The position numbers and the translations under genes were made by a program. Positions 19,756 to 27,531 of a stretch of DNA of 64,000 nucleotides are shown piece by piece. The stretch covers positions 99,179 to 163,178 of the forward strand of contig NZ_JAFLWI010000008.1 in the NCBI RefSeq assembly GCF_017315945.1. The letters are read 5' to 3'. Origin of the DNA: Candidatus Enterococcus courvalinii. Its GTDB lineage: Bacteria > Bacillota > Bacilli > Lactobacillales > Enterococcaceae. Under the pieces are notes generated by a model, which worked only from the letters and a program-made list of their open reading frames with translations, did not search any database and was not told where the DNA came from. Every line of letters starts with the position of its first letter. Position 1 is the stretch's first letter.

Positions 19756-20298
19756 TTAATTTTTTTGACGTTTCCGAACTTTTTTTGTCCAAAATCCACC
19801 AGAAATGTACTTTGGTTCATAAGAAATAATAAATGCACGTTCTTCGACTGTTTTGATCAAGTGATAGAGCTCACGTTCGCTTTTACGTGGGGAAAGGATT
19901 TCTAAAACTAATCGTTCACCCTCAAGCCCCATGGCAGAAGTTTGTGTAACTCCGTACCCATTTTCTCGCAAAATTCGAGGCAAATTTTTATCTTCAGAGG
20001 TATTTGTTGGCAAAATCGTCGTAACCATGATGTAGCCAAGTGCTAATTTGTCTTCGATCAAGATCCCTACACTGATTCCTACAGCATAGCCGAGTGCGTA
20101 AACAAAGAGATTTAAAGGGTTATCTAAACGATCAAGAACGAGAGAAAGGCCCATAATATAAATAATTATTTCAACCATACTCACTAAGGGAGCGATCAAG
20201 CGATAGCCCTTCATCGTTAGCATAAATCTTAGGGTATTTAGCGTAATATACGCAAAATTGATAATAAAAATCATTAGTAACATTTTTGGATCAACCAT
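19756..20298 (-). CDS. DUF2179 / UPF0316 family membrane protein
   Basis: The 180-residue protein has three N-terminal membrane helices (about 8-28, 36-56, 62-84) followed by a cytoplasmic DUF2179 domain (about 90-165) containing GYGVTQTSAMGLEGERLVLEI. This is the YebE-type UPF0316 family, of unknown function; the C-terminal fold is PII-like. Start ATG at 20298 follows GGAGGAG, with a TTG one codon upstream as an alternative. The tail is very basic (KKVRKRQKN). Confidence 0.88.
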   Translation of the reverse strand: MVDPKMLLMIFIINFAYITLNTLRFMLTMKGYRLIAPLVSMVEIIIYIMGLSLVLDRLDNPLNLFVYALGYAVGISVGILIEDKLALGYIMVTTILPTNTSEDKNLPRILRENGYGVTQTSAMGLEGERLVLEILSPRKSERELYHLIKTVEERAFIISYEPKYISGGFWTKKVRKRQKN

Positions 20299-20376
20299 CA
20301 AAACACTCCTCCTAATTCTTTCTTCTCTACAATAGCAAAAAAATCAAAATTTGGGAAAAAATTAAAGTATCTTCAT

Positions 20377-20404
20377 TTGAAAAAAATTAAAAAAAGATTA
20401 TAAT
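20377..20404 (+). promoter_or_regulatory. Promoter of the 20436-21607 gene pair
   Basis: TTGAAA (20377-20382) and TATAAT (20399-20404) are separated by 16 bp, just upstream of the small membrane protein gene. Confidence 0.65.
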
Positions 20405-20435
20405 TGTATTATAAAGGCGATGGGTAGGTGATGCT

Positions 20436-20834
20436 ATGAAAAAGATCAATCAAATTATTTGTGTTAGCCATCTATTGAGTATGGTCTTTAGTGTGTATTT
20501 AGCTGTTTATGCCGTTCAAGAAACGTTTGAGGTAGAGGATCTGTTCTTCTCACTATCCATCATTGATTACTTTCTATTAAGCGTTATATTCTTTCTAGTC
20601 CTTTTTATTGGGAGTATGTTTGGTGGAGTAGCTAGCTTTCTTCGTTTTTCTATTTATCCGGTATTTACACTGTTACTGGGAATAATCGGATTATCTTCTC
20701 TTTTTTTATTTCCGCAATGGTATTTACAATCGACTTTGCTTTTTTTTAGTAGTATTAGCATTTTTCAAATTTTAAGTAGCAGTTGGTTGTTTTTTCAAAA
20801 TATAAATTTAATTAAGTTAGGTGACTCAAAGTGA
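20436..20834 (+). CDS. Hypothetical four-helix membrane protein
   Basis: The 132-residue product has four hydrophobic segments (about 6-26, 39-62, 68-90, 95-120) and almost no soluble part. No family is recognised. The ATG follows GGTAGGTG. Its stop overlaps the GTG start of the downstream hydrolase by four bases, so the two are translationally coupled and probably act together at the membrane. Confidence 0.75.
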   Translation: MKKINQIICVSHLLSMVFSVYLAVYAVQETFEVEDLFFSLSIIDYFLLSVIFFLVLFIGSMFGGVASFLRFSIYPVFTLLLGIIGLSSLFLFPQWYLQSTLLFFSSISIFQILSSSWLFFQNINLIKLGDSK

Positions 20835-21607
20835 ATCCAATCATGATGAAACGTAAGGTGAAAGCAATTCCCGTGTTAGAAGTTGTTTTAGAAGAACTCA
20901 AACACAAAAAAATTCCAGTGGTTGTCTACTATCACGGCTGGCAAACAAGTAAGGAATTGGTTTTGACACAAGGTAGAAAAATTGCGCAGTATGGGATTCG
21001 AGTCATTTTGCCAGATGCAATGAATCATGGCGAGCGGAAACAGCCTGTGTCTTCCATTCCTTCTTACACGTTTTGGAATAGTATTTATGGGAATTTATTC
21101 GAATTTGAAACACTGATGGAACATCTCGATAAGCGAGATCTACTCCATGAAAAAGTAGCGGTAGGCGGTGTTTCGATGGGTGGGATGACTACTTGCGCAT
21201 TACTTAGTCATCATCCTAGACTTATTGCGGGGGCTTGTTTAATGGGGTCACCTGCGCCACTAGCTTACGGGCAAGGGATCGAGGCGCGTGCTAAACAACT
21301 TGATTTTACTTTACCTAAGGATTATTTTGAATTGATTTCTTGGGTTGAAAGATATGACCTGTCTTTGAATCCACAGCGTCTAGCAGGAAGACCTTTGTTT
21401 TTCTGGCATGGAAAGGAAGATGAGAAAATCCCCTTCGAGCAGACCGCCGATTTTGTAAAGGCTAATCAATGGACTCAAGCAGGGCGACAGATTCTTTTTC
21501 ATCCTTCAGAAAAGCAAGGCCATTTAGTTGAAGTTTCATTGATGGAAGAAGCAGCGGAATTTTTTTACAAATGTTTGATTAAAGAGAACCACGAGGAAAA
21601 GATGTAA
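20831..21607 (+). CDS. Alpha/beta hydrolase (YitV-like esterase)
   Basis: A 258-residue cytosolic hydrolase. The nucleophile elbow GVSMGG (serine near residue 115), a downstream WHGKEDEKIP loop with acidic residues, and a late GHLVEVS histidine form a plausible catalytic triad. The oxyanion loop is YYHGW near residue 34. It resembles the YitV type of prolyl-oligopeptidase-like esterases; the substrate is unknown. Translation starts at a GTG overlapping the previous stop. An internal ATG at 20843 is an alternative. Confidence 0.85.
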   Translation: MNPIMMKRKVKAIPVLEVVLEELKHKKIPVVVYYHGWQTSKELVLTQGRKIAQYGIRVILPDAMNHGERKQPVSSIPSYTFWNSIYGNLFEFETLMEHLDKRDLLHEKVAVGGVSMGGMTTCALLSHHPRLIAGACLMGSPAPLAYGQGIEARAKQLDFTLPKDYFELISWVERYDLSLNPQRLAGRPLFFWHGKEDEKIPFEQTADFVKANQWTQAGRQILFHPSEKQGHLVEVSLMEEAAEFFYKCLIKENHEEKM

Positions 21608-21695
21608 GAGAATCGTATTTAGTAGTGGAAGAGGAATAAGAGCTTTTGAATAAAGATATTTTCTCGAGTGAATTTGTTATTTCTAGTAATAAAAC

Positions 21696-21733
21696 ATGAG
21701 ATTGGAGATTTCTTTGATTCCAATCTCTTTTTT
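21696..21733 (+). terminator. Terminator after the hydrolase gene
   Basis: A 9-bp inverted repeat (GAGATTGGA / TCCAATCTC) is followed by seven or more T. Confidence 0.85.
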
Positions 21734-21871
21734 TGCTTGGTAATAGAAAAGATATGAAACCTTGACTATAAAACGAAAAAAATTTAGGTATAATAGAGGA
21801 TGAAGTAAATTGGTCTATGTCCTTCATCGTGAGGTGTATTCGCGAAATTTTTGTTAGAAAGAGGTAGAGCT

Positions 21872-22819
21872 ATGACAACTCTTGCAGACGTAGCAAAATT
21901 AGCAAATGTTTCAAAGATGACTGTATCAAGGGTGATCAATCATCCTGAACAAGTCACTGATGAGCTGAAAGAACTGGTTTTTTCAGCCATGGCTGAATTG
22001 AACTATCGCCCTAACATTGCGGCAAAAGCACTTGTTTCTAATCGATCACAAGTAATCAAACTGTTTATTTTAGAAGAAATCGATACAACAGAGCCCTACT
22101 ATATGAATTTATTGATGGGAATCGCCAATCGAATTGGTCGAGCACATTATTCATTACAGCTAGTGACAACGAGTGGCTTTGACGTTGGTGCTTGTGACGG
22201 ATACATCATTACGGGGATGCGTGAAAAAGATTTTGATTGGATCGCCCGCCTGGAAAAGCCAACTGTTTTATTTGGGGAAAATGATTTTGGTTATGATTAT
22301 GTAGATAGTGATAATCAATACGGAACAACAAAAGCAACTGAATATGCTTTATCTCGAGGGTATGAATCGGTGGTTTATCTTGGGATGGATGTAGCAGAGC
22401 CTTTTGAACGTGCTAGAGAAGCGGGATATTTAGCAGTTATGAAGGAACAGGGATTATCAACAAAAACGGTTCGTTTTCCTAATCATTCGACAAAAGCGGA
22501 AGAATACATTGACTCACATTGGGCTGAATTTGACAAGAATACTTGTTTTGTTTGTAGTTCAGACCGTTTAGCTTTAGGTGTTGTGCGAGGAATTATGAAA
22601 GTTGGCGGGAAAATTCCTCAAGATTACGGTGTGATTGGTTTTGATGGCGTCTTTTTGGATCAAATCAGTTCTCCTAAGTTAACAACAGTGAAGCAAGATA
22701 TTATTCGGATGGGTGAAGTTTGTGGTGAAATGTTGCTGAAAAAAATAGAAGAAAAAGGAGCAAGTCAAGGTTACCGACGATTTTTTCCGGAACTTATTTT
22801 GCGTGAAACGACCAAATAA
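21872..22819 (+). CDS. LacI/GalR family transcriptional regulator (orphan)
   Basis: The 315-residue regulator has the N-terminal helix-turn-helix TLADVAKLANVSKMTVSRVINHP and a periplasmic-binding-like effector domain (about 60-312), ending HPELILRETTK-like. There are no sugar genes beside it, so the effector is unknown. The start at 21872 follows AAAGAGG; the TTG at 21851 lacks a site. A good -10 (TATAAT, 21789-21794) lies upstream without a well-spaced -35. The palindrome TTCGCGAA at 21839-21846, in the leader, could be an autoregulatory operator. Confidence 0.9.
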   Translation: MTTLADVAKLANVSKMTVSRVINHPEQVTDELKELVFSAMAELNYRPNIAAKALVSNRSQVIKLFILEEIDTTEPYYMNLLMGIANRIGRAHYSLQLVTTSGFDVGACDGYIITGMREKDFDWIARLEKPTVLFGENDFGYDYVDSDNQYGTTKATEYALSRGYESVVYLGMDVAEPFERAREAGYLAVMKEQGLSTKTVRFPNHSTKAEEYIDSHWAEFDKNTCFVCSSDRLALGVVRGIMKVGGKIPQDYGVIGFDGVFLDQISSPKLTTVKQDIIRMGEVCGEMLLKKIEEKGASQGYRRFFPELILRETTK

Positions 22820-22895
22820 TTCACGTTTTCTTTAAAAATGGCCGTGATTTCTGAAATTTATCCGCGCATTATTACTGAAATAGCTGAAATTATGC

Positions 22896-22901
22896 TATGA
22901 T
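22896..22901 (+). promoter_or_regulatory. Extended -10 upstream of the 22936 gene
   Basis: TATGAT is preceded by TGC (TG at 22893-22894), giving an extended -10 about 35 bp before the start codon. The -35 region is weak. Confidence 0.4.
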
Positions 22902-22935
22902 TGAGAAAAGTTCCGTTTTGAAAAGGATGAGTTAA

Positions 22936-23697
22936 ATGAAAGAAATCAAGCGAAAGCATTTTCGTTTTCCCGCTTATGATGATGAAACAGGGGTAAAATT
23001 AAGTACGGAGTCTAATCGAGTTTTGTTTGATGGTGTCGATGATTTGATGAACCAAACAGATCAACATCCACAACAACGTTATGGTCGAACAAAAGAGTTT
23101 CATTTTGATGAAAGCGAACGAGAACAGACACGCCAAAAAAAACAAAGACGTACGATGAGTGAAACGACAAAAGTTGCACCACGCCAAGAGAAGTTGGAAC
23201 GTTATAAAGAAAGTTTGCCAGAATATGGAAAGCATTATCAACCTAAGACGTCGCCAACTGGGCAGAAGAAGCTTTTTGGTGAAAAAAATCATGTTCAAAC
23301 TAATCAATCGGTGACATCACCTGCACGTAGTACAAAATCTTCAAAAACAAATAATGTCACTCATGAACGTTCCTACTTTGTGCCAAAATTTATTCCAGCA
23401 TCAATTATTCCAGATCCAAGAGAAACACAAGTGACGGAAAATGAATTAATCCAATCAATGAAAAAAACAGAAGATGCGTACTTACTATTTGATACTGAGT
23501 CAACGCCGTATCAAGAAAAAAAAGGGGATAAAACAGTCAAGAGTTTTCACAAAGGTGAAGAAGAAACAGCAGTGAAGACAACAAACAAAAAGACAACTAA
23601 AGCAAAAAAAGCACATGGAGTGTTAGAACGCTCGCTTCATGGGTTGATCGAGGATCAAGGAAATTCATTAAAAGAAAATAGTTATTTCAAGCAATAA
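22936..23697 (+). CDS. Hypothetical charged, low-complexity protein
   Basis: The 253-residue protein is rich in Lys, Glu, Thr, Ser and Gln. It has no membrane segment, signal peptide or compact hydrophobic core, so it is probably largely disordered. Three islands stand out: the N-terminus KHFRFPAYDDETG, a hydrophobic patch YFVPKFIPASIIPDP near residue 150, and HGVLERSLHGLIED near the C-terminus. They look like short binding motifs separated by linkers, as in cell-division or cell-wall adaptors, but no family is recognised. Start ATG follows AAAAGGATGAG. It is monocistronic. Confidence 0.7.
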   Translation: MKEIKRKHFRFPAYDDETGVKLSTESNRVLFDGVDDLMNQTDQHPQQRYGRTKEFHFDESEREQTRQKKQRRTMSETTKVAPRQEKLERYKESLPEYGKHYQPKTSPTGQKKLFGEKNHVQTNQSVTSPARSTKSSKTNNVTHERSYFVPKFIPASIIPDPRETQVTENELIQSMKKTEDAYLLFDTESTPYQEKKGDKTVKSFHKGEEETAVKTTNKKTTKAKKAHGVLERSLHGLIEDQGNSLKENSYFKQ

Positions 23698-23718
23698 CAA
23701 TAGCTGATTGAAAATGAT

Positions 23719-23754
23719 AAAAAGAGCAATGATGCAAATCATCGCTCTTTTTGT
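23719..23754 (+). terminator. Terminator after the 22936 gene
   Basis: An imperfect stem, AAAGAGC-AATGAT / ATCAT-CGCTCTTT, is followed by five or more T. Confidence 0.82.
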
Positions 23755-23867
23755 GTATGGTTGGCTATCCGTGAAGATGATTTGGCGATTGTTTCTTAGT
23801 TAACTGGAGACTTTAAGCAATCATCTTAAGTGTCAATCAGTTGAAGTGAGACTGAGGAGTTTGTGCC

Positions 23868-23997
23868 ACAACCTTTATTACGGTGTTCCCAAAGCAGCTC
23901 CTCCATATAGCTTACAGTCACGTCAAAATATGAAGAGCTATTTTGAGTGCTTGCTGGCTATCTTGTCGGAGCTGGCCGCTTTGCGTCACAACCTTTA
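23868..23997 (-). repeat. Intergenic paired repeat, copy A
   Basis: Read on the minus strand, the core AAAGGTTGTG occurs twice in direct orientation, ending at 23997 and 23877, 120 bp apart. Each is followed by a CAAA-containing stretch. The first continues into CAAAGCGGCCAGCTCCGA, closely matching the related sequence at 51627-51722. The interior also holds AGCTCC/GGAGCT inverted segments. It is not coding, and its function is unknown. Confidence 0.6.
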
Positions 23998-24013
23998 GAA
24001 AGTAGGAAGAATC

Positions 24014-25042
24014 ATGAAAAAACAAATGAAAAAAATTGGCTTCTATCAAGGATTACCAATCGAAGAAAAAGAGAGTTTCATCGAAATAACTGACGTAGTT
24101 CCCGTTGCTACTGGGCACGATTTATTAGTAGCAGTGGATGCAATTTCTGTTAATCCAGTTGACACGAAGTTTCGCCAGAGTGCAGCAAAAAAAGATCAGT
24201 TAACGGTTTTAGGTTTTGATGCAGTTGGACGAGTCGTCGCTGTAGGTGAGAGTGTTGAAAAATTTCAAGTCGACGAACGCGTTTTTTATGCAGGAAGTAG
24301 CAAACGTCCAGGTAGTAATCAAGAGTTTCAACTAGTCGATGAAAGAATCGTAGCCAAAGCACCAGCTTCTTTATCAGATGAAGAAGTAGCTGCATTACCG
24401 CTAACCAGCTTGACGGCTTTCGAATTGTTATTTGAAAAATTTCAATTAACTCCGCAAGCAAAAGCAAATGTAGGGAAAAAAATATTAGTAATCAATGGTG
24501 GAGGCGGTGTTGGCTCCATTTTGACTCAGCTTGCTAAATGGAGTGGTCTTGAAGTATTTGCAACAGCGAGTGTCAAAAACTTTGAGTGGCTTCGTAACAA
24601 TGGAGTGGATCATCCCTTGGATTATCATGAAAACTTAAAGAAACAATTAATTTCTTTGGGAACGGATCGAGTTGACTATGTGGCTGTACTATACGATATT
24701 TTACCCTATTTCCAACAACTATTAGAAATTGTTCAACCAGGAGGCCGGGTGGGAACGATTGTTGGTGTCAATCAGCCCTTGCCAATTGGTGAATGGAAAA
24801 ATCAATCAATTAGTTTTGATTGGGAATATATGTTTGCGAAAACGGATTTTGATTATAAAATTGAAACACAAGGGGCGATTTTAGCAGAAATCAGCACTTT
24901 GGTTGAACAAAAAGAAGTGCATAGTCATCTAGGCAAAGTTTACCAAGGAATTTCTGTCACTCACTTGAAGCAAGCAACAAAAGATGTCGAAGAAGGCCAC
25001 GTTCGAGGAAAAGTGGTGTTAACGGGTGGTTTTGTTAAATAG
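24014..25042 (+). CDS. Zinc-type alcohol dehydrogenase-like / quinone oxidoreductase family protein
   Basis: The 342-residue medium-chain dehydrogenase has an N-terminal GroES-like domain (about 1-140) and a Rossmann domain with NGGGGVGSILTQLAKW near residue 158. The catalytic zinc ligands of classic alcohol dehydrogenases are absent, which places it with the NADPH-dependent quinone oxidoreductase-like subfamily. VNPVDTKFR near residue 51 is typical. Substrate is unknown. Start ATG follows a GTAGGAAG site. It is monocistronic and ends in an unusually long hairpin. Confidence 0.88.
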   Translation: MKKQMKKIGFYQGLPIEEKESFIEITDVVPVATGHDLLVAVDAISVNPVDTKFRQSAAKKDQLTVLGFDAVGRVVAVGESVEKFQVDERVFYAGSSKRPGSNQEFQLVDERIVAKAPASLSDEEVAALPLTSLTAFELLFEKFQLTPQAKANVGKKILVINGGGGVGSILTQLAKWSGLEVFATASVKNFEWLRNNGVDHPLDYHENLKKQLISLGTDRVDYVAVLYDILPYFQQLLEIVQPGGRVGTIVGVNQPLPIGEWKNQSISFDWEYMFAKTDFDYKIETQGAILAEISTLVEQKEVHSHLGKVYQGISVTHLKQATKDVEEGHVRGKVVLTGGFVK

Positions 25043-25044
25043 AT

Positions 25045-25142
25045 AAAAAAAGAGCTTGGGTATCCGTAGCATATCTCAAAAGTTAGACTAAAAAGCGAAC
25101 TTTTGAGGTGCACGGCATTCCCAGCTTTTTTAAGTTGAACAA
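25045..25142. terminator. Long nested hairpin between convergent genes
   Basis: Outer arms AGAGCTTGGG and CCCAGCTTTTTT bracket an inner perfect 10-bp stem CTCAAAAGTT / AACTTTTGAG (25075-25084 and 25098-25107), with further imperfect pairing between them. A and T runs at the edges allow bidirectional termination. At nearly 90 bp it is about twice the size of the other terminators here. Confidence 0.7.
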
Positions 25143-25152
25143 ACTAGTTGTA

Positions 25153-25833
25153 TCAAATTGGTTCTTGATATTCCGGTAATTCTTCAAAAGGCGTTGCAGT
25201 TTCTTCTAAAGTCCCCATTGAATCTTTCGCTGATTGAAAGAAATCAGGAAGCTGAACATACTTTACTTTGTTTAACGTATAAGCTAAAACAGAGCAGCTT
25301 AGTAAAGTATATAAGAAGTGTCTAAGATCAAGGTATAAAAGAGACACGACTAAGATAATAAAAGTGACTAAGAAAAGACTCTTTCCGATTTTAACATGAA
25401 AATACTTTTCAATTGCTTGATATAAAATATCGGTTCCGCCCGTACTACCCCCAAAGCGGAAAACCAAGCCACAACCAATACCAGAAAGCAGGCCAGTCAT
25501 CAGACTATTGATTAACAAGTTCCCAACGGCAAACTGTATATGAAGACTTTCCCATAAATGTAAAAAGAAAACTAATGCAAATGTTCCCACAATCGTACGA
25601 AGAAATGCATGTTTTCCAAAAATAAATAATGAGATCAGTAATAATGGCAAATTAAAGACTAATGAAGTGATTGAAGGTGCAAATCCAAAAAGGTTATTTA
25701 GTAGTAACGCAATACCTGTCACACCGCCATCAGCAAGTTTTGAAGGTACATTGATTCCAGTTACTGCAAGCCCGTAGATCCCAGCACCTAAAATAATTCC
25801 ACCAAGGTCTGTAAATAAATGTAGTTTTTTCAT
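25153..25833 (-). CDS. YitT family membrane protein
   Basis: The 226-residue protein has five to six membrane helices. Characteristic stretches are INVPSKLADGGVTGIALLL near residue 27 and FRFGGSTGGTDILYQ near residue 124. YitT/DUF161 proteins have no firmly established role. The usual C-terminal DUF2179 domain is missing, since the chain ends at an acidic tail (EELPEYQEPI), so this is a short form. The start at 25833 follows AAGGGG. The palindrome TGAAAATTTTCA just upstream may be a regulator site. Confidence 0.85.
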   Translation of the reverse strand: MKKLHLFTDLGGIILGAGIYGLAVTGINVPSKLADGGVTGIALLLNNLFGFAPSITSLVFNLPLLLISLFIFGKHAFLRTIVGTFALVFFLHLWESLHIQFAVGNLLINSLMTGLLSGIGCGLVFRFGGSTGGTDILYQAIEKYFHVKIGKSLFLVTFIILVVSLLYLDLRHFLYTLLSCSVLAYTLNKVKYVQLPDFFQSAKDSMGTLEETATPFEELPEYQEPI

Positions 25834-25970
25834 CTCTAACCCCTTTTCTGTTTGAAAATTTTCAGCAACCCCTATATTATACAAATAGAATCAATTCTTC
25901 AAGAGGAAAAAAGAAATTTTTTTCTATGTGAAAACTTTTTATTAGGCAAACAAAAATAAAGGAGAAAATC

Positions 25971-26258
25971 ATGCGAGCTGCTGACTTACTAACTATTTTG
26001 ACTAATCCGCCACAAAACAAAGAATATCAAGGGATTTTCTTGCTGATTAACAATCAGAAACAGCCAGTCACGAAAATTGAGGTCACACCAAAAAACGAGT
26101 TGGTCTTACATTTCAATCAACGAAAGAACAGATTAACAATGAAAGAAATCTTAGTTGAACTAATGATGAATCGTGAAAAAAATATTTACTATCAATTGGA
26201 TGCAGAAATAATGCCGTTATATGGTATTAAAGAAACAGGAACAGAATTAATGATTTAA
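25971..26258 (+). CDS. Hypothetical small protein
   Basis: The 95-residue soluble protein has a basic middle (FNQRKNRLTMKEILVELMM) and no recognised domain. It starts with an ATG after a clear AAAGGAG ribosome-binding site, which supports real translation. It stands alone between a divergent yitT gene and the next small exported protein. Confidence 0.7.
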   Translation: MRAADLLTILTNPPQNKEYQGIFLLINNQKQPVTKIEVTPKNELVLHFNQRKNRLTMKEILVELMMNREKNIYYQLDAEIMPLYGIKETGTELMI

Positions 26259-26405
26259 ATAAAAAAAATCGCGTGAAGCATTAGTTTTTTTTAAAATTGA
26301 TATTTTCCGATGGAACGGTAAAATCTGAATAGATTTAAAGTGGCGAGTTTTGTTATTATTTAACTCGGGGAAAGCAATTATGTCACACAACGAAGGGGGG
26401 ATGAA

Positions 26406-26783
26406 ATGAGACAGAAAAAGCTAATGATCGGCACGACATTTCTGTTAGCTATTTTCTTGATAAGTCCAGTAGCATTTGCCACACAGGGGAACGAAACGTC
26501 ACTTACCGTCCATGGGGTACTTTATAGACCAACATTCGGGGAAACAACAATCAGCATACCAGAACAATTGCCAAAAACAGCGGAGGTTCAATCAGAAGCA
26601 TTGGTGTGGTTGGGAATATGTCTGGTCTGTATTTCATTCGTTGGTTACCTGCTTGGACGAGATGAAATGAACTTTCTTGGGGATAAGAATAGTGTCAAGA
26701 ATAGAATCCAAAGTAGTGGTCAATCTTTTGCTCACTATATAAGAAGCATCCTTAAGAAAAAGAGATTCGTACATAAAACGTAG
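26406..26783 (+). CDS. Small exported protein with a degenerate sortase signal
   Basis: The 125-residue protein has a signal peptide (about 1-26, cleavage after AFA), a short mature region, then LPKTAE followed by a membrane helix (about 64-83). This layout is that of small LPxTG proteins found in enterococcal surface loci, but the glycine of LPxTG is alanine. In addition, a 40-residue polar tail follows the helix where only a few basic residues are expected. It may be a membrane protein or a decaying surface protein. The ATG follows a strong GAAGGGGGG site. Confidence 0.7.
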   Translation: MRQKKLMIGTTFLLAIFLISPVAFATQGNETSLTVHGVLYRPTFGETTISIPEQLPKTAEVQSEALVWLGICLVCISFVGYLLGRDEMNFLGDKNSVKNRIQSSGQSFAHYIRSILKKKRFVHKT

Positions 26784-26974
26784 CAAAACGTTTATCTTGA
26801 TGTTCTTTGCTTGAAACGACCAAAGAACATGGGAGCACATAGTGAAAATGAGTTGTTTTTTTTATAGATAGTTTACCTGATGGTTGTGAAGGGATCTCCT
26901 CTGGTTGTAAAGCCAAGTAATGTGTTCCTGTAAGAAAAATATGGGAACGACCATCAACAAGGTAAAAAGAAACA

Positions 26975-27095
26975 AAAAAAGAAAAAGAAACTAGGCTAAG
27001 AAAAGGGTCCCCCAAAGATTCTTCTCTCATCCTAGTTTCTTTTATTGCTAACGGACGTCCGTTGAACCTATGGTAGCAATGACTTAGTAATAATG
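26975..27095 (-). ncRNA. Candidate small RNA on the minus strand
   Basis: A promoter-like pair (TTGCCG and TATAAT, 16-bp spacer, at 27102-27129 read on the minus strand) lies about 60 bp before a perfect 12-bp terminator stem (26983-26994 and 27031-27042) that ends in a T-rich tract on this strand. The implied transcript of about 110-120 nt contains the palindrome AACGGACGTCCGTT. No protein product is evident. Confidence 0.35.
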
Positions 27096-27101
27096 CCAAC
27101 A

Positions 27102-27129
27102 ATTATACTTGTGAAAAAAGTCACGGCAA
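27102..27129 (-). promoter_or_regulatory. Candidate promoter of the minus-strand small RNA
   Basis: On the minus strand, TTGCCG (27124-27129) and TATAAT (27102-27107) are spaced by 16 bp. Confidence 0.4.
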
Positions 27130-27257
27130 GAAAGAGAAAATAAACAACATCTTTTTTGTCAAAAATGGAAAAACGTCTTATTTTTTAACAGTTATGCGCA
27201 GAAAACAGCTTTTTTTTACAATTCTCACAAAAATTTCGTCTATTCACCTATAATTAC

Positions 27258-27326
27258 AAGGGAACAAGCCAGTAAAGAAAATTATCTCCCCCACGAGATT
27301 TCCACTTTATTGGCTGTTTTTCTTCT
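27258..27326 (+). ncRNA. Candidate short RNA with terminator on the plus strand
   Basis: A TATAAT element at about 27250 precedes a short segment that ends in a hairpin (AGCCAGTAAAG / CTTTATTGGCT with one G-T pair) and a run of five T. The predicted transcript is about 65 nt and non-coding. The -35 is weak, so this remains tentative. Confidence 0.3.
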
Positions 27327-27405
27327 TATTGATTTGTTGGGCTGAACTGCTAAGACAGAAGAGCTCCTAAAATTCCCCATCATTTTGTTGTTTTTTTAGA
27401 TAAAA

Positions 27406-27446
27406 CAAAAAGACCAGAAAATCATCATGATTTTCTGGTCTTTTTG
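27406..27446. terminator. Perfect palindromic terminator
   Basis: A 19-base arm beginning AAAAAGACCAG is exactly mirrored around one base, giving a long stem with A and T runs on the two sides. It insulates the non-coding island from the ABC transporter operon. Confidence 0.85.
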
Positions 27447-27465
27447 GTGTAACAAGGCAACATAC

Positions 27466-27494
27466 TTGGGGAAAGTATTTGAGAGGTTTATACT
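27466..27494 (+). promoter_or_regulatory. Promoter of the OpuC/EgtUV-like operon
   Basis: TTGGGG (27466-27471) and TATACT (27489-27494) are separated by 17 bp, about 40 bp before the start codon. Confidence 0.5.
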
Positions 27495-27531
27495 TAAGAG
27501 ATGACAAAATTAATTAAGAAAGAGGAGACTA

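Larger units (their letters stand above)
23698..24013. other. Intergenic region holding a terminator and a paired repeat
   Basis: The 316-bp gap between the 22936 gene and the dehydrogenase gene has no credible open frame. Its first part is a terminator hairpin (23719-23754). The rest carries two copies of a repeat core described separately (23868-23997). Confidence 0.7.
26784..27531. other. Non-coding island with several hairpins
   Basis: About 750 bp without a credible protein gene. In order it holds a perfect 10-bp stem (26800-26809/26821-26830) with no T-run, direct repeats of TGGTTGT (26881 and 26902 area), a candidate minus-strand small RNA, the 14-bp palindrome at 27050-27063, a candidate plus-strand RNA with terminator, a perfect terminator palindrome at 27407-27445, and the promoter of the next operon. 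Confidence 0.6.

Noticed and set aside
26881..27060. An Fst-type toxin-antitoxin module
   Set aside because: Direct repeats and convergent hairpins recall the par locus, but no Fst-like peptide with a start codon and charged tail could be found.
26752..27102. A 116-codon minus-strand frame in the non-coding island
   Set aside because: It crosses a strong terminator stem and a palindrome, has no ribosome-binding site and shows no protein-like composition.
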